In this document: in pieces, positions 1-8,347 of the stretch
How positions within the stretch are numbered: position 1 is the stretch's first letter
How the letters are laid out: each line of letters begins with the position of its first letter
Origin: Nostoc mirabile CHAB5784
Lineage (GTDB): Bacteria; Cyanobacteriota; Cyanobacteriia; Cyanobacteriales; Nostocaceae
Direction: 5' to 3'
Length of the DNA: 64,000 bases
Assembly (NCBI RefSeq): GCF_020829645.1
Contig: NZ_JAIVFS010000023.1
Coordinates: forward strand, 1 to 64,000
Made by a program: the position numbers and the translations under genes
The notes under the pieces: model-generated
The model's input: the letters and a program-made list of their open reading frames with translations, nothing else
Database searches by the model: none
What the model was told of the DNA's origin: nothing

Positions 1-115
1 AATCGTGTTGCGACTGATATTGAACAGAAGGCTTGCCTCACACTTCTTGAGACCGTCCAACTCAATCGCTTGCATGACTTTTTGCCGGAAATCATCACTC
101 TCTTGCTTTGGCCAT
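1..115 (-). mobile_element. IS630-family transposase, N-terminal fragment
   Basis: On the minus strand, running off the window edge, a reading frame carries the helix-turn-helix start typical of IS630 transposases: DFRQKVMQAIELDGLKK followed by EASLLFNISRNTI. The first codons after the ATG (ATGGCCAAAG) are one base out of frame with this motif, so the copy may be frameshifted. It lies just beyond the 3' end of the protease gene and is probably the insertion that truncated it. The other end of the element is outside the window. The family call rests on motif recognition alone. Confidence 0.6.
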
Positions 116-150
116 TGAAATGGGGTAAACGCAATTGGAACTCTTATAGT

Positions 151-870
151 CTACGTCCTAATCTTCATGGCTATAGCTATATAAGAAGTTTCAAGACCTT
201 TTATCTCAGGGTTGGGAAAATCGCCAGAGTAGCCGACTAAGGCGAATTTTTTTGTATCTCCAACAAGAGTAGAAGATGGTAGGGATTTCCAGCCCAAATA
301 ACCATATTTTTTACCGATAGGCTTGTTGATTTTCAAAATCGCCCAATCATTTGCGTAATCGGCTAAATTGCCATTTTTAAAGTCTGTGCCGTAATGAACG
401 TTAGTTGCGTAAGCTACATCATTTTTACTTTTGACGACACCATTAACTAAGTTTGGCTTAAATGTGAGCTTTTGACTAACTTTTCGGGTTTCAGAGTTAA
501 CGACACAGTGAGCATTTGTCAAAACAACGTCTTCAGCAATCAACGTTCCCGTGCAACTGTAACCGCCACCATCAGCACCTATCCCCTCGATTTTACCAAA
601 GGCTGACCAAGGGTAGTCTCTGCTAGTCATGGGAATACGGTCATCCTTTGAACCAATGATTACCCGTTCTCCAGGGAGTTCCTCTTTCTGATTTAGCACC
701 GAAGGCTCCCCTTTTCCTTCTAGTTTAAATTCTCCGGGATTTTCAACCTTGGTAAACCTGGGTGGGGTTTGTGGTTTGGCTGAGACTGAAGCCCAAATCC
801 CCAAAATTCCTACCCCAATTGTTGCTATGCAGGGAAGAATAAATTGTCTGGATGTAAATATGCTTTTCAT
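151..870 (-). CDS. Trypsin-like secreted serine protease, C-terminally truncated
   Basis: The N-terminus has a signal peptide or membrane anchor (hydrophobic residues about 11-28). The chymotrypsin/V8-like fold is recognised from CTGTLIAEDVVLTNAHC, with the catalytic His near residue 121, and from NDWAILK, with the catalytic Asp near 175. The reading frame stops after 239 residues in an unrelated tail (IAIAMKIRT). The GDSGGP-type segment that should carry the catalytic Ser is absent. An IS630-like transposase start lies immediately downstream, so the 3' end was most likely lost to that insertion. The product should be inactive as a protease unless the frame is rescued elsewhere. Confidence 0.75.
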   Translation of the reverse strand: MKSIFTSRQFILPCIATIGVGILGIWASVSAKPQTPPRFTKVENPGEFKLEGKGEPSVLNQKEELPGERVIIGSKDDRIPMTSRDYPWSAFGKIEGIGADGGGYSCTGTLIAEDVVLTNAHCVVNSETRKVSQKLTFKPNLVNGVVKSKNDVAYATNVHYGTDFKNGNLADYANDWAILKINKPIGKKYGYLGWKSLPSSTLVGDTKKFALVGYSGDFPNPEIKGLETSYIAIAMKIRT

Positions 871-939
871 GAAAAATCACTCCTGATAAATTTTGTCTCA
901 AAGTAGTAGCGTGTCAAGCTTAAAATAGTGCATTAGACG

Positions 940-1122
940 TAGGTTGGGTGGAGCGGAGCGCAACCCAACATATATCAGGATGTTGGGTTACGCAAAGCCT
1001 CCACCCAACCTACAATTTTTTTGCTGATAAATTTTGTCTCAAAGTAGGTTGGGTTGAACTTTAGTGTTACCCAACATTTTCCGGGGTTTGTTGGGTTTCG
1101 TTCCTCAACCCAACCTACGATA
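940..1122. repeat. Two TAGGTTGGGT palindromic repeats
   Basis: Two successive inverted repeats begin with TAGGTTGGGT and end with ACCCAACCTA. They are of the dispersed type also present at about 25.0-25.1 kb. They fill the gap between the protease and the TPR gene, and no ORF or terminator T-run is evident. Confidence 0.7.
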
Positions 1123-1130
1123 TTCACTTA

Positions 1131-1162
1131 ATTACGAATTACGAATTACGAATTACGAATTA
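1131..1162. repeat. Heptameric tandem repeat (AATTACG)
   Basis: About four and a half consecutive copies of the heptamer ATTACGA form a short tandemly repeated repetitive (STRR) sequence typical of heterocystous cyanobacteria. It overlaps the very end of the TPR gene, where the reading frame is cut short. Confidence 0.85.
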
Positions 1163-2918
1163 GTTCACCGCCACTCACCCAGCAGGGTAAAAGCCGACCA
1201 AGAATAGGGGCTTTGCGGATATCTATGTTTGCTTCGGTTAGTAGTTCTATTAGACCACGGGCACGAGAGCGATCGCTAACTTCCAGTGCCAATCCATCGT
1301 ATCCTTTTGATGGGTCTTTTTTGTGCAGTTGCATCAAAAGGTCGGTGTAGAACTTGTAGTAGCCTTGGACTGAGGCAAAGTAAGAAGCGCGTAGTTCTTT
1401 GTTAGCTATTTTGGTGCGTAAATCTTCAATGATTTCAATAGCTGCTTGAATATGTGTTTGGGCTTGTTGTAGATTACTGCGATCGCGTTCTAGTAAAGCC
1501 ATGTTAAAAAGGGTGATGGCTTCCTCTCCCTTGTCCTCCACTGCACGGTGTATGGGTAAAGCTTGGTTAAAGTATTTGAGTGCTTCTTGCTTTTCTCCTA
1601 ATAAGAAGTAGACTGAGCCAATACCGGTGAGGGTGGTGGCTTCTATTCGCCTGTCCCCCACTGCACGGAGTATGGGTAAAGCTTGGTTTAAGTATTTGAG
1701 CGCTTCTTGCTTTTCTCCTAAATGGGAGTAGACTAAGCCAATATTTTTGAGGGTGCCGGCTTCCCTTTGCTTGTCCTCCACTGCACGGAATATGGGTAAA
1801 GCTTGGTTGTAGTATTTGAGCGCTTCTTGCTTTTCTCCTAAATCGGAGTAGACACTGCCAATATTGTTGAGGGTAGTGGCTTCAGCTCCCCTGTCTCTCA
1901 CTGCACGGAGTATGGGTAAAGCTTGGTTTAAGTATTTGAGCGCTTCTTGCTTTTCTCCTAAATCGGAGTAGACACTGCCAATATTGTTGAAGGTGCCGGC
2001 TTCCCCTCGCTTGTCCTCCACTGCACGGTATATAGGTAAAGCTTGGTTGTAGTATTTGAGCGCTTCTTGCTTTTCCCCTAAATCGGAGTAGACTAAGCCA
2101 ATATTGTTGAGGGTGACGGCTTCCCCTTGCTTGTCCTCCACTGCACGGCGTATGGGTAAAGCTTGGTTTAAGTATTTGAGCACTTCTTGCTTTTCTCCTA
2201 AATCGGAGTAGACTAAGCCAATATTGTTGAGGGTGAAGGCTTCCCCTCGCTTGTCCTCCACTGCACGGTATATAGGTAAAGCTTGGTTGTAGTATTTGAG
2301 CGCTTCTTGCTTTTCTCCTAAATCGGAGTAGACTAAGCCAATACGAACGAGGGTGATGGCGACTTCCCCTTGCTTGTCCTCCACTGCACGGTATATGGGT
2401 AAAGCTTGGTTGAAGTATTTGAGCGCTTCCTGCTTTTTCCCTAATGAGTCGTAGACTAAGCCAATACCAAGGAGGGTGGTGGCTTCCCCTCCCCTTTCCT
2501 CCACCGCACGGAGTATGGGTAAAGCTTGGTTGAAGTATTTGAGTGCTTCTTGCTTTTCTCCTAATGAGTTGTAGACATAGCCAATACCAAGAAGGGTGAG
2601 GGCTTCCCAGCGTTTATCATCAACTTGTTGCCAAAGCTTCAGCGCTTCTTGCCATTTGCCAATCGCCTGTCGCAGTGATTCTCCTGTCCCTTGTTTCTGA
2701 AGCTGCATCCCCTCTTGAAAAACCCGTTTTGCAGCAGCGCGAGTGGCATTTTGTTGAGTGGTTGCTGGCTGCTGTGCTATCTGCCACCCTCGGTTTTTCG
2801 GTGTCGCCCCCACAGCATCAGCAAGCATTACTGCACTCAGCAATAAAGTTAAACTGTAGCGGGTCAATTTTGGTAGAAACCACCAGCAAACTCGTTGAGA
2901 CTTTGCACTTCTCTTCAT
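1146..2918 (-). CDS. Secreted TPR-repeat protein, CHAT domain missing
   Basis: The 590-residue product has an N-terminal signal peptide (hydrophobic stretch LTLLLSAVMLADAVGA). It carries nine nearly identical 40-residue tetratricopeptide repeats of the form GLVYSDLGEKQEALKYYNQAL, from about residue 105 to 465, plus one divergent repeat. The following segment (SRARGLIELLTEANIDIR) is the linker that normally leads into a CHAT caspase-like domain in cyanobacterial TPR-CHAT proteins. Here the protein ends about 25 residues later in unrelated sequence beside a heptamer repeat array. It is therefore probably a truncated TPR-CHAT protein that keeps only the protein-binding half. The 120-bp DNA repeats are similar enough to recombine. 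Confidence 0.8.
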   Translation of the reverse strand: MKRSAKSQRVCWWFLPKLTRYSLTLLLSAVMLADAVGATPKNRGWQIAQQPATTQQNATRAAAKRVFQEGMQLQKQGTGESLRQAIGKWQEALKLWQQVDDKRWEALTLLGIGYVYNSLGEKQEALKYFNQALPILRAVEERGGEATTLLGIGLVYDSLGKKQEALKYFNQALPIYRAVEDKQGEVAITLVRIGLVYSDLGEKQEALKYYNQALPIYRAVEDKRGEAFTLNNIGLVYSDLGEKQEVLKYLNQALPIRRAVEDKQGEAVTLNNIGLVYSDLGEKQEALKYYNQALPIYRAVEDKRGEAGTFNNIGSVYSDLGEKQEALKYLNQALPILRAVRDRGAEATTLNNIGSVYSDLGEKQEALKYYNQALPIFRAVEDKQREAGTLKNIGLVYSHLGEKQEALKYLNQALPILRAVGDRRIEATTLTGIGSVYFLLGEKQEALKYFNQALPIHRAVEDKGEEAITLFNMALLERDRSNLQQAQTHIQAAIEIIEDLRTKIANKELRASYFASVQGYYKFYTDLLMQLHKKDPSKGYDGLALEVSDRSRARGLIELLTEANIDIRKAPILGRLLPCWVSGGELIRNS

Positions 2919-3095
2919 TCTTTAGCCTCACAGCCTCAATCAGTGATTATTTACAGCCCTATCCCGTCGGCATCAATTCCGATGATTAATAAATTATTTA
3001 ATTGTTGCCAGTAATATTCCTGAAACTTTATGTTGATTTTATAAGTGCAGCTAGCGGACTCATCTGTGGTTTCTGTTTTGGTAACAGATTTTTTT

Positions 3096-3245
3096 AGGGG
3101 CTGGGGCGTGTTTTCAAAGTCTTAGATCCCCCCAACCCCCCTTAAAAAGGGGGGCAAAAACTTATCAAAGTCCCCCTTAAAAAGGGGGATTTAGGGGGAT
3201 CTAAAAAGTTAGGAGGCTAAAGCAGTAGTTTGAAAACAGGCCCTA
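3096..3245. repeat. Palindromic repeat with GATCCCCC/GGGGGATC core
   Basis: The outer ends (GTGTTTTCAAA and TTTGAAAACAGG) are inverted. They enclose two hairpins built on CCCCCTTAAAAAGGGGG and an AGATCCCCC...GGGGGATCT pair. Similar cores occur at 3.8, 27.7 and 56.9 kb. The element lies in the 470-bp gap between the TPR gene and the toxin-antitoxin pair, and nothing else is visible there. Confidence 0.7.
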
Positions 3246-3388
3246 GAGATAGCAGGGAATGAGAATAGGATTTATCGTGAGGCACAAGAAGCTCGACTTT
3301 TCAAAAAAGTCGGGGATCTGGGGATGTGATTGAGCAATGTTCGCTCTACAAAATTTAGAATAAGATGAGGTTTACTAATTCTTAGGTA

Positions 3389-3613
3389 ATGGAAGTTTTA
3401 AAACTTACAACTAAAATCGATGAATCAGGATATTTAAATCTTAATATTCCAACGCAGTTAGCGGCGGTTGAAGTAGAAATTGTAGTTGTTTTGAATCCAG
3501 TTTCGTCAGAGTCAAAGCAGCAACCTAGTTATGATTTCTCTGATTTGGTGGGGCGATTAACTTGGCAAGGAGATGCGGTAGCAATGCAGAGGAATCTACG
3601 CGATGAGTGGTAA
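3389..3613 (+). CDS. Antitoxin of a PIN-domain toxin-antitoxin pair
   Basis: This 74-residue protein overlaps the start of the PIN toxin gene by 11 bp, the usual antitoxin-first arrangement. It begins with a short beta-rich segment (VLKLTTKIDESGYLNLNIP) and ends with a Trp/Arg-rich toxin-contact-like tail (LVGRLTWQGDAVAMQRNLRDEW). Such antitoxins bind and neutralise the partner RNase and repress their own operon. The family was not identified more precisely. Its toxin is disrupted, so the antitoxin is probably now an orphan. Confidence 0.65.
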   Translation: MEVLKLTTKIDESGYLNLNIPTQLAAVEVEIVVVLNPVSSESKQQPSYDFSDLVGRLTWQGDAVAMQRNLRDEW

Positions 3614-4125
3614 TCGCTACGTGTTGGATACGAATGCGATCGCGGCTCTGCTTCAAGGAAGTTCTCAGCTTATTCAATTACTCCAAGATGCTCATTGGAT
3701 TGGAGTTTCAGTTATTAGCAAAATTGAATTTATCGCGTTTTCTGGGCTGAGTCAAGAGGATCGTCAGCTTTTTGAGCAGTTTTTGCAACGAGTTGAGGCA
3801 ATACGGTTCGGTTAAGATCCCCCCGCCGACGGCGACCCCCTTAAAAAGGGGGTAAATAGGAAACAAAGCCCCCCAATTTATCGGGGGGTTGGGGGGATCT
3901 TCGAGGAATAAACACGTTAAACGAACCGTATTGCGAGTTGAGGTTGTCAATTTAGTGGCGAGTGATGCTGTTTTGATTAAGAAAATCATTGAAATTCGCC
4001 AGCAATATCGGTTGAAACTACCAGATGCAATTATTGCAGCAATGGCGATCCAAAATTCAGCAAGTTTGGTAACTGCCGATCAAGAGTTTGCGAAGGTAAC
4101 AATTTTAACAGTAATTAATTGGTAG
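3603..4125 (+). pseudogene. VapC-like PIN toxin split by a 135-bp element
   Basis: The 5' part (3603-3798) encodes the PIN start RYVLDTNAIAALLQGSS and a conserved Glu (SVISKIEF). The 3' part (3944-4125) encodes KLPDAIIAAMAIQNS and LVTADQEF, the remaining acidic metal-binding residues. Removing 3799-3933 and one copy of the flanking 10-bp direct repeat restores one uninterrupted PIN protein of roughly 125 residues (QRVEVVNLVASDAVL across the junction). As it stands the protein ends in VEAIRFG inside the insertion. In the VapC family the intact protein is a Mg-dependent RNase. This copy should be inactive. Confidence 0.85.
3799..3933. mobile_element. 135-bp MITE, family A copy 1
   Basis: The terminal inverted repeats are CAATACGGTTCGGTTAA and its complement with one mismatch. 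The element is flanked by the direct repeat CGAGTTGAGG (3789-3798 and 3934-3943). The interior is a long hairpin with GATCCCCC, CCCCCTTAAAAAGGGGG and GGGGGGATC. No ORF is present, so it is non-autonomous. It interrupts a PIN toxin gene. Confidence 0.9.
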
Positions 4126-4173
4126 CCTCCTGAGTCAGCAGTCAACGCTAATTGAGATGATCTTACCCTGACA

Positions 4174-4204
4174 AAGCGATGCCTACGGCAAGCTTTGCTA
4201 ACGC
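4174..4204. repeat. Short GCGATGCCTACGGC-type repeat
   Basis: This is an approximately 30-bp imperfect palindrome, GCGATGCCTACGGC...GCTAACGC, of a dispersed type seen also near 11.87, 19.94, 41.9 and 42.9 kb. It lies between the toxin remnant and the next gene. Confidence 0.6.
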
Positions 4205-4238
4205 ATTACTAAGATCACCCTCCAATTGATGGCTTTTG

Positions 4239-4550
4239 TTAATTCTTTTTCACATCACGAGCCATATTGAGAAAGTAGTCGTCAATTTTGGCATTAGAAC
4301 GACGGCGGGTAGTGGCGGAAATTTTAGGAGTGTTATCCTGATTCGTTTCACTTGGCTCTTTTGCAGAAGCTTGTTTTATACCTTGCTGCTGATCAGATTC
4401 CAAGAAATAACCAGAGCTATTGAATCCAAACAGGTTGCCAAAAAAACCAAAGAAATTTCCGAAAAAATTAGAAACACTTTGGAATAAAACACCAAACAAG
4501 CCTTGAATCCGAATGAACAAGTTCCGAACAGTTTGAGTTAGACGAAACAT
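4239..4550 (-). CDS. Small conserved-type hypothetical protein
   Basis: This is a 103-residue protein of unrecognised function. The N-terminal half is rich in Phe and Gly (LFGVLFQSVSNFFGNFFGFF) and looks amphipathic or membrane-associated. The C-terminal half is polar and basic (ATTRRRSNAKIDDYFLNMARD). It stands alone in its orientation with long flanking gaps. The even composition and sensible start favour a real gene. Confidence 0.6.
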   Translation of the reverse strand: MFRLTQTVRNLFIRIQGLFGVLFQSVSNFFGNFFGFFGNLFGFNSSGYFLESDQQQGIKQASAKEPSETNQDNTPKISATTRRRSNAKIDDYFLNMARDVKKN

Positions 4551-5153
4551 AACAGCACCCTCTATGATTGCCTATTATCATTGTGACTTAATTTCAAAAA
4601 GAGAAATGCTGCTATAGCGGTTCCCACTCAGATGCGGTACAAAATTATATCGCAAGGTGTAGGGAACATGCCGTGCCCCTACGGGTGTACCTCACGTAAG
4701 CGAGAACCGCTATATGCAAAAAATTTACCAGGCGTAGGCGTGATACCATTTTGGATTTTGGATTTTAGATTTTGGATTGGAAACCGCTTAGTGTATCTGG
4801 GTTTTCTCTGTCCATCTGTCAGAATCATTTTTAAAATTGGTATGAGAGCAGCGCAAATATATTACGGCTTACGTCGTTGCATATTTGCGGGATGATTTTG
4901 CTAGTTTTGTGGGATGGGCATCTTGCCCGTCCCTTGTATTTCAGGGCGGGCGAGACGCCCACCCTACAAGAATCATCCCTTGATTCAGCAACGCCCGGCT
5001 TACATTTGAAACATTTCTATTTGGCACTACTAACCCTATAACTGCGTCAACTATCTTGCAGCTAAATTACTGTATCACTTTTCCTGATGCAGCAATTTAA
5101 CGTTGATATGGAATGAAATATAACCAATTAACCTCATTTAGTAAGCAGAAGTA
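4551..5153. other. Repeat-filled intergenic region
   Basis: No convincing gene is seen here. A palindrome with TATAGCGGTTC and GAACCGCTATA ends spans about 4612-4715. A TTTGGATT-type simple repeat lies near 4750. An inverted repeat built on GGGATGGGCATCTTGCCCGTCCC and its partner spans about 4910-4975. The end of the region should hold the promoter of the following gene, but no clear -35/-10 pair was identified. Confidence 0.55.
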
Positions 5154-7442
5154 ATGACAACTCAGTTCTGGGAAAAAAGCATAAAAATTAATGCTACTCT
5201 AACCAACTTACTATTTAAACCTGTACGTAGAGGCTTACTCTTACTACGCAAAGCGTCTAGTAGAGTTGCGGCTAGTCGCCAGACATCGCCTTTGATTCAT
5301 CAAGGTTGGTGGCTTTTAAGGAAGCGTCTGCTGCCATTATTATGTCTGATATCATTCGTTGCGGTATTGCTACTCAACACTTTTGCCCCTACCGTTGCTC
5401 AACTACCTCCTCAACCTCGTCAAGAAATTCGGGGGGTGTGGCTGAGTGGTAACGATTTTAGCGTTTTCCGAAATCGCTCAAAGGTGCAAGCAGCCATGAG
5501 CCAACTGCGGCAGTTAAACTTTAACACTGTTTATCCAGTAGTGTGGAACGATGGCTATACACATTACCCCAGTGCCATCATGCAAAAAAAGGGTATTCCC
5601 TTTTTCTTCAAGGGAACAGATGGACAAGATGTGATTGCAGACATTATCACCCAAGCCCGCAGAGAAGGGTTACTAGCAATACCTTGGTTTGAATTTGGTT
5701 TCATGGTTCCTCTAACTTCGGAACTCGCATCAGAGCATCCAGATTGGCTGACACAAAAGCCGGATGGGACTCAAACTTCAATTAGTGCTGCGGGTGAAGT
5801 AGCGTGGTTGAATCCGTTTCACCCGGAAGTGCAAAAGTTTATCACTGAACTCGTGATGGAAGTCATTACTCAATACGATGCTGATGGCGTTCAATTTGAC
5901 GACCACATGAGTTTACCTGTAGATTTTGGTTACGATAAATACACAATTAGTCTATATACTCAAGAAACTGGCAATCCTCCCCCACCCAATCCCCAAGCCC
6001 AAGCATGGATAAAATGGCGGGCAGATAAAATCACTGCATTCATGGTAGACCTTCACCAAACCGTGAAAGCTAGAAAACCGAATGCTATTTTCTCAGTTTC
6101 TCCTAATTATTATGATTTCGCCTACAAGCTGCAACTGCAAGACTGGCTCAACTGGGTACGGTTGGGTATTGTCGATGAGTTAGTCATGCAAGTATACCGT
6201 AATGATTTAGAAAGTTTTATCGCTCAAATTACCCGCCCAGAAATTTTAGAAACAAAACAAGTCATCCCAACTGGTATCGGTATTATGGCGGGATTGCGAA
6301 ATCGCCCAGTTTCCATGCCACAAATCCAATCCCAGGTAGAAGCAGCGCAACAACGCGGTTTAGGTAGCGGCTTTTTCTACTACGAAAGCCTTTGGGATAT
6401 CGCGCCTGAACCAGCAGCGCAACGACAGTCAGCATTTGCGGCTCTTTTTCCCAATTCAGCGTTGCGCGACATCTCTCAAAATACACCCCGTAAGCCAACT
6501 TTTGATACCATATCCCTACCTTTATACACAAAACCTTCCCTCGGTCAACGGGTTCGCGGCTATTTTCTAGAAATAGCGATCGCAGGTGGTCAACCAAAGC
6601 GTATCTTATTAGATACAGGTTCAGCAGGGCTGAGAGTTCCCAAAGAGTTTTTAGGTAATGCCCCTATTCGCAGAACCGGACAAAATATCAAGGAAGTATT
6701 AAGTGATGGTACTATCCTAGAGGGAGAATTAGTTTATACTAACATCCGGTTTGGTTTGCTTCCCGCCGCAGAACCCGTTCCGGTACAGATTGTTACTAGT
6801 CGCCAATGTACTGCCCAAAAGCCTAATTGTTCAGCAAAGAGTGGTGTGCCATTTTCCGGTATTATCGGTGTCAACTATTTTGAAAAGTCACTTCTCTATA
6901 ATCCGTTAAGAAAATTACCAGGAAATCTAAGTAACGGATTTATCGTGATTGGAAATGGTGGTAGTAACAAGAATGGCAGTTTAATCCTCGGTTTGACTGC
7001 CAATAATCAAGCAGATTTCAAAATGGCTGCTTGGAGTAAACAAAGCGAAATTAATGGTGTACCCGGTAACAGATGGGACTCTCGACTGAGCAAAGTTTGT
7101 TTAACTCTTGCTGGAAGTTCTGCTAAAAATTCTTGTAATGGCACAATGATCACTGATACTGGAACTATTAATGGTTTGACTCAATTCAAGTCAGCTTCTA
7201 CAGTAGGTAAACTCAAACCGGGAGTATTGCGCTCAACAAATGTTTTGAAAGTAACAATAAATAGCATTTTTGATTACAGCCTGACACCAGGAACCCGCGA
7301 CGGATTTAATCGCTGGAATTTGAGTATCTCACCGCAAGCAGAACTTCCTATATTTGTAAATACTGGTATTGCATTTTTTGATAAATACGATGTACTTTTT
7401 GACCAAGTTAATGGAAGACAGGGTTTTCGCAGTCGGCGGTAA
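5154..7442 (+). CDS. GHL10 glycosidase-like domain fused to pepsin-like domain
   Basis: The 762-residue protein has an N-terminal membrane segment (about residues 59-80, LLPLLCLISFVAVLLLNTFA). A family-10 glycosyl-hydrolase-like domain (GHL10/DUF187) follows from about 90 to 430, starting EIRGVWLSGNDFSVF and containing DADGVQFDDHMS with candidate acidic residues. From about 465 to the end comes a second domain with ILLDTGSAGLRVP (Asp near 486) and MITDTGTINGL (Asp near 668). Two DTG motifs resemble the two lobes of an aspartic protease. It is probably anchored outside the cytoplasmic membrane and may act on envelope polysaccharide or peptide. The first domain is recognised with confidence. 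The second is inferred from the two DTG motifs. Confidence 0.8.
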   Translation: MTTQFWEKSIKINATLTNLLFKPVRRGLLLLRKASSRVAASRQTSPLIHQGWWLLRKRLLPLLCLISFVAVLLLNTFAPTVAQLPPQPRQEIRGVWLSGNDFSVFRNRSKVQAAMSQLRQLNFNTVYPVVWNDGYTHYPSAIMQKKGIPFFFKGTDGQDVIADIITQARREGLLAIPWFEFGFMVPLTSELASEHPDWLTQKPDGTQTSISAAGEVAWLNPFHPEVQKFITELVMEVITQYDADGVQFDDHMSLPVDFGYDKYTISLYTQETGNPPPPNPQAQAWIKWRADKITAFMVDLHQTVKARKPNAIFSVSPNYYDFAYKLQLQDWLNWVRLGIVDELVMQVYRNDLESFIAQITRPEILETKQVIPTGIGIMAGLRNRPVSMPQIQSQVEAAQQRGLGSGFFYYESLWDIAPEPAAQRQSAFAALFPNSALRDISQNTPRKPTFDTISLPLYTKPSLGQRVRGYFLEIAIAGGQPKRILLDTGSAGLRVPKEFLGNAPIRRTGQNIKEVLSDGTILEGELVYTNIRFGLLPAAEPVPVQIVTSRQCTAQKPNCSAKSGVPFSGIIGVNYFEKSLLYNPLRKLPGNLSNGFIVIGNGGSNKNGSLILGLTANNQADFKMAAWSKQSEINGVPGNRWDSRLSKVCLTLAGSSAKNSCNGTMITDTGTINGLTQFKSASTVGKLKPGVLRSTNVLKVTINSIFDYSLTPGTRDGFNRWNLSISPQAELPIFVNTGIAFFDKYDVLFDQVNGRQGFRSRR

Positions 7443-7446
7443 TATT

Positions 7447-7769
7447 ATGTCCGCATAGATTAACCACGATCATTACACCCCACCCCCAACCCCTAAGAGC
7501 CTGCGGGGAGGGGAGACAAAGCACAGCTTTGGCGGGGTGGGGTTCTTCGCGTTTAATAAGTAATCAAGCGGACATCATATAATATCATGTCCGCATAGAT
7601 AGTTATGCTAACCACGATCATTACACCCCACCCCCAACCCCTCCCCGCAGGCGGGGAGGGGAGACAAAGCACAGCTTTGGCGGGGTGGGGTTCTTCGCGT
7701 TTAATAAGTAATCAAGCGGACATCATATAATATCATGTCCGCATAGATAGTTACGCTAACCACGATCAT
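7447..7769. repeat. Tandem ATGTCCGC-ended repeat, two and a part copies
   Basis: Units start at 7447, 7587 and 7735 with ATGTCCGCATAGAT. The first two run about 140-148 bp and end in AATCAAGCGGACATCATAT, the inverted partner of the start. Each carries a hairpin with CACCCC and GGGGTGGGG arms. The third unit is cut after about 35 bp, at the stop codon of the neighbouring gene. This looks like a small inverted-repeat element duplicated in tandem. A related element lies at 37.65 kb. Confidence 0.8.
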
Positions 7770-8161
7770 GCAGTTTTAGCATTCTCATCTGATGCTTGCT
7801 CTGTAACATTTTTGAAGCGGCTTGACCTGATTTTGCGGATGCGATCGCTATTGCGAACACCACCCGCCATCTCATACTCACGGCTGTCTTTGCCGTACTT
7901 GATAGCAACCACCATCAGCATCTTTTCAGAAAGCTGACTCAAGTTTTTTTCCATCTCTTCAATTTCAGTTTTAGAAGAGTCAACCACAGACAGAGCAGTA
8001 TTATAAACATCAATTGTGTTACGTAACTGATCAATTGACTCAATCAGTTTTTCCAGACTATAGTTTTCATCAAATTTGATGCTTGGAACAATAGATTTCA
8101 GTCCGGCGGATCTTAACTGAGCTTTTTCTAAAATGCGAGATGTGCGTTTGAGACGGGACAT
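7766..8161 (-). CDS. Hypothetical cyanobacterial protein
   Basis: This 131-residue soluble protein has a basic N-terminus (MSRLKRTSRILEKAQLR). A central helical, probably coiled-coil region (about 35-85, IESIDQLRNTIDVYNTALSVVDSSKTEIEEMEKNLSQL) is followed by KYGKDSREYEMAGGVRNSDRIRKI. I recall this C-terminal motif in uncharacterised cyanobacterial proteins, but no function is known to me. Its stop codon abuts the tandem repeat downstream. Confidence 0.65.
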   Translation of the reverse strand: MSRLKRTSRILEKAQLRSAGLKSIVPSIKFDENYSLEKLIESIDQLRNTIDVYNTALSVVDSSKTEIEEMEKNLSQLSEKMLMVVAIKYGKDSREYEMAGGVRNSDRIRKIRSSRFKNVTEQASDENAKTA

Positions 8162-8347
8162 AAATTTATTTCTCTAAGATATTTCTAGAGCTAGCTTGCC
8201 TCAGTTAAACCGGATTCCGGCTCAGGGTAACTCACAATTTTTTTAATAAACTTTTCAGGTGATACCAGTAATTTCCCAGTATCTCACCACTAGATGTTGA
8301 TTTTTATAGGAATACTTATTTAAGTTTCATAAAAGTTTTAAGGGAAA

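Noticed and set aside
4632..4895. 87-codon ORF in the gap before the GHL10 gene
   Set aside because: Built from dispersed palindromes and TTTGGATT repeats. No ribosome site and no family resemblance.
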